Assembly (NCBI GenBank): GCA_038211295.1
Contig: JBBQVS010000066.1
Coordinates: forward strand, 1-23,292
Length of the DNA stretch: 23,292 bases
Direction of reading: 5' to 3'
DNA from: JBBQVS01 sp038211295
GTDB taxonomy: Bacteria; Chloroflexota; Ktedonobacteria; Ktedonobacterales; Ktedonobacteraceae
Below, piece after piece: positions 15,559 to 22,418 of this stretch (position 1 is the stretch's first letter; each line of letters starts with the position of its first letter). The notes beneath the pieces were generated by a model. The model was not told where the DNA came from. It did not search any database and saw only the letters and a list, made by a program, of their open reading frames with translations. The position numbers and the translations under genes were made by a program.

Positions 15559-16842
15559 ATGCTTGACTTAGCGTTTATTCGCAACAACCCAGAGGCCGTC
15601 AAAGAGGCGGCGCGACTCAAAAATAATCCTCTCGATGTTGACGCGTTGCTCGCGCTTGACCAGCAAGTGTTGACGCTTCAACACGAGGTAGAGGAGATGC
15701 GTACTCATCAAAACCAGCTCTCGAAGCAGATACAGGATGCCACTAAAGCAAAGAATACCGAGTTGCGGAACACACTGATAGCCGAGGGCAAACAGCTTTC
15801 AACGCACCTCAAGGAGCACGAACCACAACTCGCGGCATTGCAAGAGGAGCGGTATCAACTGCTGTTGACCGTTCCAAACATCCCTGATTCCAAAGCACCT
15901 GTTGGCAAGGATGAAAACGACAACGTGCCGATCAAGTATTGGGGCGAAAAACCACACTTCGATTTCACCCTGCTCGACCACTACGATTTGATGCAGAAGC
16001 ATAATATGGTGGATATCGAACGTGCCGTAAAGGTCGCGGGTTCGAGAAGCTACATTTTGAAGGGCGACGCGGCACGGCTTGAGTTGGCCCTGATGAACTT
16101 CGCGCTTGACCGCATCGCACGCAAAGGCTTCACGCCGTTGATTGTACCCGCGATGGCGCGTGAGTTTTGTTTCGTCGGCAACGGGCAGTTTCCCAAAGGC
16201 CGCGATCAGGTCTACAGCATCGCGGGCGAGGATACGTTTCTGATTGGCACCGCAGAGGTCGCGATCAGCGGTATGTATAAAGACGAAATTCTCAAGGTCG
16301 AGGAGTTGCCCATTACCTATGTCGCCTTTAGCCCCTGCTTTCGGCAGGAGGCGGGTACGTATGGCAAGGACACACGCGGCGTCTTCCGCATTCATCAGTT
16401 CAACAAAGTGGAACAGTACGTGTTCTGCGAAGCAAAACACGAAACATCAGTTCAATGGTACGAGCAACTTCTACACAATTCTGAGGAACTTCTACAAGCT
16501 CTTGAACTTCCCTATCGCGTGCTTGAGGTTTGCACCGGCGACATGGGTGATGGCAAGGTCGCGATGTCTGATATCGAGTGCTGGATACCAAGCGAACAGC
16601 GTTATCGCGAAACACACTCATGCTCGTACTTCCACGATTGGCAGGCGCGACGCGTCAACGTGCGCTATCGCGACGCGGAGGGCAAGCTTAAATTTGTGCA
16701 TACGCTCAACAACACCGCCATCGCGTCGCCGCGTATCCTGCTCCCATTACTAGAGATACACCAGCAGGCGGATGGTAGCATCCATATTCCAGAGGCATTG
16801 CGCCCGTATATGGGTGGTCAGGAGTACATCGGGAGAGTGTAA
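15559..16842 (+). CDS. serS: Seryl-tRNA synthetase
   Basis: Class II synthetase that charges tRNA-Ser. Residues 28-105 form the long antiparallel coiled coil that reaches the tRNA variable arm. The catalytic core has TAEVAISGMY (231-240), motif 2 FRQEAGTYGKDTRGVFRIHQF (261-281, shown up to the conserved HQF) and motif 3 NNTAIASPRILLPLLE (384-399), which replaces the more common NGSGLAVGRTLVAILE but keeps the class-defining arginine. Length (427) is normal. ATG 15559 is chosen over an upstream in-frame TTG at 15541 because GGAAAGG (15543-15549) precedes it by nine bases. Expression is set by the T-box in the leader. It converges on a metallophosphoesterase gene across the nested-repeat element. 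Confidence 0.96.
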   Translation: MLDLAFIRNNPEAVKEAARLKNNPLDVDALLALDQQVLTLQHEVEEMRTHQNQLSKQIQDATKAKNTELRNTLIAEGKQLSTHLKEHEPQLAALQEERYQLLLTVPNIPDSKAPVGKDENDNVPIKYWGEKPHFDFTLLDHYDLMQKHNMVDIERAVKVAGSRSYILKGDAARLELALMNFALDRIARKGFTPLIVPAMAREFCFVGNGQFPKGRDQVYSIAGEDTFLIGTAEVAISGMYKDEILKVEELPITYVAFSPCFRQEAGTYGKDTRGVFRIHQFNKVEQYVFCEAKHETSVQWYEQLLHNSEELLQALELPYRVLEVCTGDMGDGKVAMSDIECWIPSEQRYRETHSCSYFHDWQARRVNVRYRDAEGKLKFVHTLNNTAIASPRILLPLLEIHQQADGSIHIPEALRPYMGGQEYIGRV

Positions 16843-16878
16843 TGAGGCTCTATACAGACTAGAAATAGCAGTAACGTT

Positions 16879-17073
16879 GTAACGTTGGCCCCTGAAGTGG
16901 CTCTACAGGCGGGTTCAAGGCTTCTTTGCAATGTTACTTATGCTAGCAATTTTTAGTAACGTTGTAACGTTTCGAGGTCTAAGGCGAGCCAACGTTACAA
17001 CGTTACTAAATTTTCGCCATTGCCAGTAACGCCTTGAACCCGCCTGTAGAGCCACTTCAGGGGCCAACGTTAC
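16879..17073. repeat. 43-bp perfect inverted repeat enclosing a second inverted repeat
   Basis: The arm 16879-16921 is the exact reverse complement of 17031-17073, with 109 bases between. Arms begin GTAACGTTGGCCCC and end GGGGCCAACGTTAC. The structure fills the gap between the convergent serS and phosphoesterase genes and has no open frame of its own. It could be a miniature transposon-like or palindromic repeat element, or a very strong hairpin acting as insulation between the genes. No target-site duplication is evident. Confidence 0.9.
16952..17010. repeat. 20-bp perfect inner inverted repeat
   Basis: TTTAGTAACGTTGTAACGTT (16952-16971) is the exact reverse complement of 16991-17010, with a 19-base loop. 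It nests inside the 43-bp repeat. Confidence 0.9.
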
Positions 17074-17106
17074 TAAAAATTATATATATATATAATTTTT
17101 AGTAAC
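17069..17106. terminator. 38-bp perfect AT-rich palindrome, likely bidirectional terminator
   Basis: Bases 17069-17106 are fully self-complementary: GTTACTAAAAATT, an alternating TA core, then AATTTTTAGTAAC. It lies 3 bp beyond the stop of the minus-strand phosphoesterase and ends the repeat element. Runs of five A and five T near both ends of the stem would give a U-tract on either transcript. A cruciform-forming site is another reading. Confidence 0.55.
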
Positions 17107-17108
17107 TA

Positions 17109-17603
17109 TTATTTTAACGGGATGATCTCCCCCTGAACAGTGTTCGCTTCGTCATCAATGATAAGCAAACCAATGCTACAGTTTGGTTGGAGGCGGCGAT
17201 CATTCGCGCTGCCGGGATTGAAAAGCAACTGCCCCTCGTGCTCTTGATTGTATGGAGTATGGCTATGCCCAAAGATAACAACGCGGGCATTGGGAAACTC
17301 TTGCCGCGCCGCGCGTGAACGTGTCTTTGTGTCGCCGAGAATATGGACGATGCCGATTCTGCATTGCCCTATTACAATCTCGCGCTTGAGCGGGAGTTTA
17401 GCTATAACCTCTTCTGACTCAACATTGCCCTGAACAGCATCGACGGGCGCGATTGTCTCCAGTAGCGTAAGCACCGAGGGCAAAGAAATATCTCCCGCAT
17501 GAACAATACGTTCGACATTCACGAAGTGTTGCCAGATGCTCTCTGGAACACTTTTGAAATGAGGAATATGGGTGTCTGAAATAATGCCGACGCGGTGCAA
17601 CAT
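17109..17603 (-). CDS. Metallophosphoesterase, YfcE/MJ0936-type
   Basis: A 164-residue calcineurin-like phosphoesterase of the small single-domain type. The five metal and catalytic motifs are in order: D10-x-H12 (SDTH), GD (D38), GN (N60), H87 (VHILGD) and GHSH (H113, H115), followed by NPGSANDRR, the conserved turn of YfcE-like proteins. Members hydrolyse phosphodiesters such as bis-pNPP or cyclic nucleotides in vitro; the physiological substrate is usually unknown. The start at 17603 follows a GAGGG on the minus strand about ten bases upstream. It is divergent from a second, larger phosphoesterase with 84 bp between the starts, which suggests an old duplication or a joint function. Confidence 0.9.
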   Translation of the reverse strand: MLHRVGIISDTHIPHFKSVPESIWQHFVNVERIVHAGDISLPSVLTLLETIAPVDAVQGNVESEEVIAKLPLKREIVIGQCRIGIVHILGDTKTRSRAARQEFPNARVVIFGHSHTPYNQEHEGQLLFNPGSANDRRLQPNCSIGLLIIDDEANTVQGEIIPLK

Positions 17604-17604
17604 G

Positions 17605-17634
17605 TTGGTACAACCCTCTCTTTTGCGATATACT
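17605..17634 (+). promoter_or_regulatory. Candidate promoter for the second metallophosphoesterase
   Basis: TTGGTA (17605-17610), 18-base spacer, TATACT (17629-17634). The -10 is good, the -35 is partial. It overlaps the ribosome binding region of the divergent gene. Confidence 0.45.
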
Positions 17635-17687
17635 GCAAGTGGCTTTTTCTGTATAAAACTAGCTTTCTCATCAGGATATCACATCGT

Positions 17688-18401
17688 ATGCAAATTGCTG
17701 TCATCTCGGATATTCATGGCAATCAGGTCGCGTTGGAAGCGGTAGTACAACACATTACGCAACATCAATCGGCTGAAGTTGTTATTATAGCTGGGGACCT
17801 GTGTTTGAATGGGCCACGCCCCAGGGAGGTGCTAGAAACGCTGCAAGCGTTGGAGTGGCCCGTTATTCAGGGGAACGTGGATGTGGATGTCGCGACACAA
17901 CGCCCCAAAAAAGGGACAAAGAAGCGCGAGATTGTCGATTGGACACGCGAGCGGATTGGCGAGGCGGGTATCAACTACCTCGACTCGCTCCCAACGTCGC
18001 ATCTGGTTCTTAATCCGCGTGGTTCTGATCTGCTCGTGGTTCACGCGAACCCACTTAATCAGGAAGAGACAATTTTTCCTACGGCACCCGACAAAGAATT
18101 GGAGCATCTCCTGGGGCATATACCCACAACGATAGGCGCAGTCGCCTTCGGGCATCTCCACATTGCGTATCAGCGACGCTGGCGACACCTGCTTTTGTTT
18201 GATGCGGGTAGTTGTGGTCTGCCACGTGATGAGGACCACCGCGCGTCATACGGTATACTGACATGGAAAAAGGGAACGTGGCAGGCAAGGCATCAGCGTG
18301 TAGAGTATGATATTCCCAGGGTAGTTGACCAGCTCCGCACCTGCGGTATGCCCAACGCGGAGAAGCGCATCAAGGTGCTGTTAGAGGCACGGTATTCATA
18401 A
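17688..18401 (+). CDS. Metallophosphoesterase family protein
   Basis: A 237-residue protein with the calcineurin-like motif set: SDIHGN (D8, H10), AGDLCLNGPRP (D37), QGNVD (N63), VVHANP (H119) and FGHLH (H156, H158), then DAGSCGLPRDEDHRASYGIL, the block typical of the larger prokaryotic phosphodiesterase-like group. An extra basic segment at 71-80 (QRPKKGTKKR) lies between the third and fourth motifs. The frame is open from 17595, but ATG 17688 gives the usual MQIAVISDIHGN start with AGGA (17673-17676) before it, and the candidate promoter lies inside the upstream part. It is divergent from the smaller phosphoesterase. The substrate is not evident. Confidence 0.9.
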   Translation: MQIAVISDIHGNQVALEAVVQHITQHQSAEVVIIAGDLCLNGPRPREVLETLQALEWPVIQGNVDVDVATQRPKKGTKKREIVDWTRERIGEAGINYLDSLPTSHLVLNPRGSDLLVVHANPLNQEETIFPTAPDKELEHLLGHIPTTIGAVAFGHLHIAYQRRWRHLLLFDAGSCGLPRDEDHRASYGILTWKKGTWQARHQRVEYDIPRVVDQLRTCGMPNAEKRIKVLLEARYS

Positions 18402-18409
18402 AACGATCA

Positions 18410-18439
18410 GGGGGAGACCACGAAGGTATCTCCTCCCCC
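18410..18439. terminator. Hairpin between convergent genes
   Basis: GGGGGAG (18410-18416) pairs with CTCCCCC (18433-18439), with an inner ACC/GGT pairing. It lies just after the phosphoesterase stop and before the end of the minus-strand small gene. On the minus strand a TTTT follows after six bases; on the plus strand there is no T run. Confidence 0.4.
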
Positions 18440-18477
18440 ATATGGTGACTAGCAAAACTGTGTCTATAGTGTATTTG

Positions 18478-18666
18478 TTAGGAGCGCAGAATCTGGCACG
18501 AAACGCACATGCAGTTGAATACATGAGCAACCAGATTGTCTTGTTTCTGCTCATCCAGGAAATCATAAACAACGATGCTTTCTTCGCCAAGATAGCTTGA
18601 GGCATCACCAACATCTTCTAGCTCTAATAATTTAATAATAGCTCTTAATTCGCCCGTTGTTGCCAT
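18478..18666 (-). CDS. Small hypothetical protein with C-terminal cysteine cluster
   Basis: I do not recognise this 62-residue protein. It is acidic in the middle (LLELEDVGDASSYLGEES) with a soluble, helical look and ends with CMCVSCQILRS, a CxCxxC cluster that could bind a metal or be redox-active. The case for a real gene is the strong GGGGGAGA eight bases before the ATG on the minus strand and a plausible promoter at 18733-18705. The case against is the lack of any known relative that I can name. It converges on the phosphoesterase gene and stands alone. Confidence 0.5.
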   Translation of the reverse strand: MATTGELRAIIKLLELEDVGDASSYLGEESIVVYDFLDEQKQDNLVAHVFNCMCVSCQILRS

Positions 18667-18704
18667 TATATTTCTCCCCCGTTCTCTCTCTTCTCTTATG
18701 ACTA

Positions 18705-18733
18705 CTTCTAGTTTACTCGTAAAATATGCTCAA
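18705..18733 (-). promoter_or_regulatory. Candidate promoter for the small cysteine-cluster protein
   Basis: Read on the minus strand: TTGAGC (18733-18728), 17-base spacer, TAGAAG (18710-18705), about 40 bases before the ATG. The -10 is only a partial match. Confidence 0.35.
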
Positions 18734-18940
18734 GTTTATTTGTACGCCATAGATGTGTTTTTCTTTATAGTATAGAAGGTAAAAAGTAAGCAAAACCTCT
18801 TTGCTGTATATATATACGTCCAACGTGCCAGATTTCACACATTGGCCTCCCAACTAGTCCTAAAGGGCCATACAGATAGTGTATTGAATACGTTGCGTTA
18901 CCATGGAGATGAGAGAAATACAAAAAGCACAAAAAACAGC
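18734..18940. other. Gene-free stretch
   Basis: An AT-rich spacer between the small minus-strand gene and the tRNA promoter. I see no convincing frame, hairpin or repeat beyond a short TATATATATA run near 18805-18815. Confidence 0.5.
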
Positions 18941-18970
18941 TTGACGTAGCCCCACTTTTTCTGGTATACT
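18941..18970 (+). promoter_or_regulatory. Promoter of tRNA-Pro
   Basis: TTGACG (18941-18946), 18-base spacer, TATACT (18965-18970) with a TGG just before the -10. The tRNA starts 17 bases later. Confidence 0.75.
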
Positions 18971-18986
18971 TAGCTTGTTCCATTTT

Positions 18987-19060
18987 CGGGGTGTGGCGCA
19001 GCCCGGTAGCGCACTACAATGGGGTTGTAGGGGTCGGAAGTTCAAATCTTCTCACCCCGA
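18987..19060 (+). tRNA. tRNA-Pro, anticodon GGG
   Basis: 74 bases folding as a cloverleaf: acceptor CGGGGTG (18987-18993) with CACCCCG (19053-19059) and discriminator A 19060; D arm with GCGC...GCGC; anticodon stem CTACA (19014-19018) with TGTAG (19026-19030) around loop ATGGGGT, anticodon GGG at 19021-19023; T arm containing GTTCAAATC. The C1-G72 acceptor pair is typical of bacterial tRNA-Pro. It reads CCC and CCU codons. The 3' CCA is not encoded, so it must be added after transcription. Confidence 0.95.
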
Positions 19061-19068
19061 TTTGGTTA

Positions 19069-19122
19069 AAGCAAGAGAGCAGGCACAGCAGCAGGTTTGT
19101 TGCTGTGCCTGCTCTCTTGCTT
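19069..19122. terminator. 22-bp perfect hairpin, terminator of tRNA-Pro and of the opposing operon
   Basis: Bases 19069-19090 (AAGCAAGAGAGC...) pair perfectly with 19101-19122 across a 10-base loop. It lies nine bases after the tRNA and four bases beyond the end of the minus-strand methyltransferase gene. Short T-rich tails follow on both strands (TTGTTCTC on plus, TTTAACC on minus), so it can serve both transcripts. Confidence 0.75.
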
Positions 19123-19126
19123 GTTC

Positions 19127-20191
19127 TCAGCGTTTGATTGCGGTTATCAGCGACGCCCCCGGCGTAAGCAGTCGGTAGCTTCTCACCTGCTCCATGCCAA
19201 CGCTCTCTAGCCAGTGGTGTACCGTTGGAAAAGGGTAGCATGTTCCACCTATCGTTGTCACCGTCAACGCCATAAATTGTACCATGAGCGAGGCCAGCCG
19301 CGAGCCATGCGTCTGGTCGGTAACTTGATCGACGTATACAAGCATTCCACCGGGGCGGAGCGTCCGCGCGACCTTCGCCAGCGTCGCCTGGTTAAGCTCC
19401 GGTTGCAGTAGGTGCGCGATATGAAAGTACAACGCCACGTCAAATTGGCCCGTGATTGGCTCCGCGAAATCCTCCTGCACGATATCAGCACACACGAAAT
19501 CCATACGCTGCTCTAGCTTCATCAGCTTGGCGGTGCGCCGTCCGGCATCGATGCCAGCCTGAATATCCATGATGGTCGCGTGCAGGCGGGGATATCTGCG
19601 GCAGAAGAGCGCACTGTAGCCCGCGTGTGAGCCGCCAACGTCCAATAAACGGGTCGAGCCACGCGGCACTTGCACCCGATTGATAATCTCGCTTCCCAGC
19701 GCGGTTGCAAGCGAGGCCAGCCCAGCATAGTGTCGCTCCAGTAGTCGCGCAGTATCGGGATTGCTCGCGTCCTCTGCGTAAGGCATATGCATGGCTTGTT
19801 TGTTGGTACGTACAACTTGGGGCATACGCTCCCAGATGGCGACGATATCGGGACTATGAATAACATAGGGTGCGATACTCACCGAAGAGGTACTAAGCAA
19901 CCAACGCTTTGTCATACGCGTATTCTGGTAACGTCCATTGCGTTGACGAAGGTAGCCAGCCGAAACAAGTAGCTGCAAAAGCAGTTGTAACCCCTGTGGA
20001 TCGCAGTCCAGTTTCTTCGCCAGCACCTCCGCTGTAAGTCCCCCTTTGCCGAGGGTATCGAATACATCTAGTTCGCAGGCCGTCACAAGAACCTTTGCGA
20101 TACCCGCAGCAAGCGGCGTGTCAAACAGGGGCGCAGGCAAAATATTGAGTCGGGCCAGAATACTTTCAAGCATGGTGAGACGTAATGGCAT
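19127..20191 (-). CDS. SAM-dependent O-methyltransferase, CrtF/acetylserotonin-type
   Basis: 354 residues with the two-part layout of small-molecule O-methyltransferases: a winged-helix dimerisation domain (about 25-100; ELDVFDTL, then GLTAEVLAKKLDCDPQGLQ, then LLVSAGYL) and a Rossmann SAM domain with LLDVGGSHAGYS (182-193), D209 in IMDI, and LRPGGMLVYVD (278-288). The frame is open to 20311, but ATG 20191 is chosen: GGAG lies ten bases before it and it overlaps the stop of the UbiA gene by one base (TAATG), the mark of coupled translation. The substrate is likely the product of the prenyltransferase before it, for example a quinone-, carotenoid- or prenyl-aromatic compound; this is inference from the operon. 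Confidence 0.85.
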   Translation of the reverse strand: MPLRLTMLESILARLNILPAPLFDTPLAAGIAKVLVTACELDVFDTLGKGGLTAEVLAKKLDCDPQGLQLLLQLLVSAGYLRQRNGRYQNTRMTKRWLLSTSSVSIAPYVIHSPDIVAIWERMPQVVRTNKQAMHMPYAEDASNPDTARLLERHYAGLASLATALGSEIINRVQVPRGSTRLLDVGGSHAGYSALFCRRYPRLHATIMDIQAGIDAGRRTAKLMKLEQRMDFVCADIVQEDFAEPITGQFDVALYFHIAHLLQPELNQATLAKVARTLRPGGMLVYVDQVTDQTHGSRLASLMVQFMALTVTTIGGTCYPFPTVHHWLESVGMEQVRSYRLLTPGASLITAIKR

Positions 20192-21066
20192 TATAGTAAA
20201 ACTCCAATCAACCAGCCGGCGGCAAGGATGATACATGTCAGAACGACAATATAAAAATACGTCTTCTCTCTCTGACCTCGCTGTTCGGGGCGAAGAAAAA
20301 GCGCGAGCCAAAGAGTGAGTGCGCCAACAACAAAAAGCGTTGGTAGTACCAGAGAGAGCTGGGCAGGCACAACATGAGTAAATGTAAGTGTTCCTACTAA
20401 AATACTACTGAAAAGAACGAGGAGAGGACAAGTAATATACACGCCGCTTTCGCCTAGCACAACTGCGAGAGTTCGCGCACCATTCGCCGCGTCTTCCGCG
20501 AGATCGGGGAGCGAATTGGCGAGGTTGATGGCGACGCCAAGACAGGCGGCTATCGGAACGAGCCAGAGAATTACGGGCAGGACATGACCAACGCCAAGAA
20601 AGGCATAAAGTGGAATAAGGGGAATAGCTAGCGCGAACACAATACCACTGAGCGGCGTCGATTTCAACCCTAGATTGTAGCCCTGTCCAAGCACAAGATA
20701 GATACACGAAACAAGCAGAGCGAACGGGTTAAGTGGGAGTAGAAGCAGAACCATAGCAAGAATTAAGCATAGGCCCAGCGTGAGAGCCTCGCGCGGACGC
20801 ACAAGACCAAGTGGAATAGGTTTCTGCTTTTTTCCAAGTGTATCAAGGCGACGATCACAATAATCATTGAGAACCGCGATAGAAAGCTGCATCGCGATGT
20901 GCGCGGCAACAACGAGCGCAAGTATGCCCCAATTAAAGTGAGGCCATAGCGCGACAAGCGCAAAAAGTGTGACCGCGAGGGTATGAAAAAGTACAGGTAT
21001 GGGATGGCAGAGGAGATAGAAGCCATACCAGATTTCGCCCGCGCCACGCTTTCTTACAATCTCCAT
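20191..21066 (-). CDS. UbiA-family prenyltransferase
   Basis: A polytopic membrane enzyme of 291 residues with about eight or nine hydrophobic helices. Both aspartate-rich motifs that bind the prenyl diphosphate through magnesium are present: NDYCDRRLD (67-75) and DLAEDAANGARTLAV (188-202). Between the first motif and the next helix is KPIPLGLVRPREAL, the family's conserved loop. UbiA enzymes transfer a prenyl chain to an aromatic or other acceptor in quinone, chlorophyll, haem or lipid synthesis; the acceptor cannot be read here. The ATG is three bases after the anti-sigma stop and the gene ends inside the methyltransferase start codon, so it is the third gene of a four-gene coupled operon. 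Confidence 0.9.
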   Translation of the reverse strand: MEIVRKRGAGEIWYGFYLLCHPIPVLFHTLAVTLFALVALWPHFNWGILALVVAAHIAMQLSIAVLNDYCDRRLDTLGKKQKPIPLGLVRPREALTLGLCLILAMVLLLLPLNPFALLVSCIYLVLGQGYNLGLKSTPLSGIVFALAIPLIPLYAFLGVGHVLPVILWLVPIAACLGVAINLANSLPDLAEDAANGARTLAVVLGESGVYITCPLLVLFSSILVGTLTFTHVVPAQLSLVLPTLFVVGALTLWLALFLRPEQRGQREKTYFYIVVLTCIILAAGWLIGVLL

Positions 21067-21069
21067 ACG

Positions 21070-21639
21070 CTACCACACCGGCAACTTGTGACTGATCGCC
21101 TTGAACCATTCACCACGCACCTCGTTTCCGGCAAGCGCGAGCGTGATACAGACACCGATCAATGTACCAAACACCCAGAACGCGGCGGTAAGTGTGCCGC
21201 TATTCATGCTTGCAAAAAACAGCGCAGCCGTAACCGCGACATGCGCGAACTGGTCGTGACCATTGCTAAAACCTAAACTTACGCGTAAGGACGGCTGGCC
21301 CAGAATAATGCCAAACGTTGTTATCGTGGCGAGAATAATAACACTAAGCATCTCTTTGAGTGAGGGGCGAAGCGGCACGTACACTTCGCGCCCAACTCTT
21401 TCACGTTCACGCTGCTGTACATCATACGCCACAAGCTGCATAATGTTCGTGGTCAGGTTCATCGGCTCCAGTACCGACTGTGTACCCTCTAACGCAGCAG
21501 CAATCTCTTCCAGTACGGCAAGTTCTCTTCTGCATTCTACACATGTAGCAAGGTGTACTTCAAGTAGACGTACCTTTTCCCAGGGCAGGTGATTGTCAAT
21601 ATATAACTGCAACTGCTGAATAGCTTGAGAACATCGCAT
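21070..21639 (-). CDS. Anti-sigma factor with zinc-binding (ZAS) domain and membrane helices
   Basis: 189 residues. The N-terminal cytosolic domain carries the ZAS motif HLATCVECRREL (H29, C33, C36) together with C3, which holds zinc in anti-ECF factors. Hydrophobic segments at about 95-114, 131-145 and 148-170 put the rest in the membrane, with only short outside loops. It follows the sigma gene by two bases, the standard arrangement for a cognate pair: it should bind the sigma factor and release it on an envelope or redox signal. There is no large extracytoplasmic sensor domain, so the signal may be sensed within the membrane or by the zinc site. Confidence 0.85.
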   Translation of the reverse strand: MRCSQAIQQLQLYIDNHLPWEKVRLLEVHLATCVECRRELAVLEEIAAALEGTQSVLEPMNLTTNIMQLVAYDVQQRERERVGREVYVPLRPSLKEMLSVIILATITTFGIILGQPSLRVSLGFSNGHDQFAHVAVTAALFFASMNSGTLTAAFWVFGTLIGVCITLALAGNEVRGEWFKAISHKLPVW

Positions 21640-21641
21640 TG

Positions 21642-22301
21642 TTAGCCTCTCGATCTTGTATTCCGCTCTTGCTCAAACGCTTGCAGCCGTTCTTTGAGCA
21701 AATTTCGTGCCCGAAACAGATGCGTCTTGATTGTGCCAATTGGCATAGCAAGAATATCTGCCATCTCTTCATACGTCTTTTCCTGCAAGTGCCGCAGAAC
21801 CAACACAAGACGATACTTTGTAGGAAGCGTGGCAAGCTGCTCACGTACAAGTGTTTGTCGCTCATGAGCGTCAATGTCGGTGTCCGCACGCGTTTCGCTA
21901 TCGGCATCTTCCAGAATTTGCTCAGCCTGAATAGCAGTCTGTAATGCTTTATCGCGTTTGTGCTGCTCTAATTGTTTCAGACAACAGTTGTATGCGATAC
22001 GATGAAGCCAGGTAGAGAAACGCGCGTCCCCACGAAATGATGGAAGACCTTGCCAGGCAGCAAGAAATGTCTCCTGTGTTACCTCGTTTGCTTCATCATA
22101 ATGTTGGAGCATTCGATACACAAGATTGAAGACACGATGCTGGTGACGCTGCACAAGAAGCGCAAAAGCATCCTGATTTCCATTTTTACTTGCAGCAACA
22201 AGTTCCACATCATCTTGCTCCACCTGGTCAGCACCGACAGGCGTTGTATGTGCAAGGGATGTCCCTATGCTGTGTGATGGATGCAATTGATATTCACTCA
22301 T
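21642..22301 (-). CDS. ECF-family RNA polymerase sigma factor
   Basis: 219 residues. Sigma region 2 spans about 45-112 (DAFALLVQRHQHRVFNLVYR, then DEANEVTQETFLAAWQ, then FSTWLHRIAYNCCL) and region 4 about 150-206 (QLATLPTKYRLVLVLRHLQE, then YEEMADILAMPIGTIKTHLF). Region 3 and region 1.1 are absent, which defines the ECF group; an N-terminal tail of about 30 residues is extra. The minus-strand start has only a weak AAAGAGAAA before it. It heads the operon of anti-sigma, UbiA and methyltransferase genes and is divergent from a small membrane protein gene. It probably activates this locus, including itself. Confidence 0.93.
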   Translation of the reverse strand: MSEYQLHPSHSIGTSLAHTTPVGADQVEQDDVELVAASKNGNQDAFALLVQRHQHRVFNLVYRMLQHYDEANEVTQETFLAAWQGLPSFRGDARFSTWLHRIAYNCCLKQLEQHKRDKALQTAIQAEQILEDADSETRADTDIDAHERQTLVREQLATLPTKYRLVLVLRHLQEKTYEEMADILAMPIGTIKTHLFRARNLLKERLQAFEQERNTRSRG

Positions 22302-22332
22302 ACTTTCTCTTTAGAGGGCAACTAGTGAGAAA

Positions 22333-22360
22333 ATGTTTCATTTTCTGCTGACTGAAACAT
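22333..22360. promoter_or_regulatory. Inverted pair of TGAAACAT motifs between the sigma operon and its divergent neighbour
   Basis: ATGTTTCA (22333-22340) and TGAAACAT (22353-22360) are exact reverse complements, 12 bases apart. GAAAC is the commonest -35 core of ECF promoters, and here one copy points at each divergent gene. On the plus strand TATCAT (22376-22381) follows after 17 bases; on the minus strand no clear -10 stands out. An operator for a dimeric regulator is the alternative. Confidence 0.45.
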
Positions 22361-22418
22361 CCCTCTGATTTCGTGTATCATAACATAAGTACGTATCAGA
22401 AAACGAAAGGGTAGAAGT

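Larger units (their letters stand above)
16871..17073. repeat. Seven copies of the octamer GTAACGTT / AACGTTAC
   Basis: Direct tandem pairs at 16871-16878 + 16879-16886 and 16956-16963 + 16964-16971; an inverted tandem pair at 16991-16998 + 16999-17006; one inverted single at 17066-17073. The tandem pairs give regular 8-bp phasing. Confidence 0.85.

Noticed and set aside
16870..17106. Repeat region as a CRISPR array
   Set aside because: The repeats are mostly inverted and of 8-43 bp with irregular spacing; there are no equal-length spacers and no cas genes.
18975..19178. Plus-strand frame over the tRNA region and minus-strand frames at 18765-19045
   Set aside because: They lie across the tRNA-Pro gene, its promoter and terminator and show no protein-like features.
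20192..20311. 40-residue N-terminal extension of the methyltransferase
   Set aside because: It overlaps the UbiA coding end; ATG 20191 has a GGAG and a TAATG stop-start overlap.
22354..22375. ECF promoter GAAAC with CGT as its -10
   Set aside because: Only 13 bases separate the two, too short for the usual 16-17; TATCAT at 17 bases fits better.
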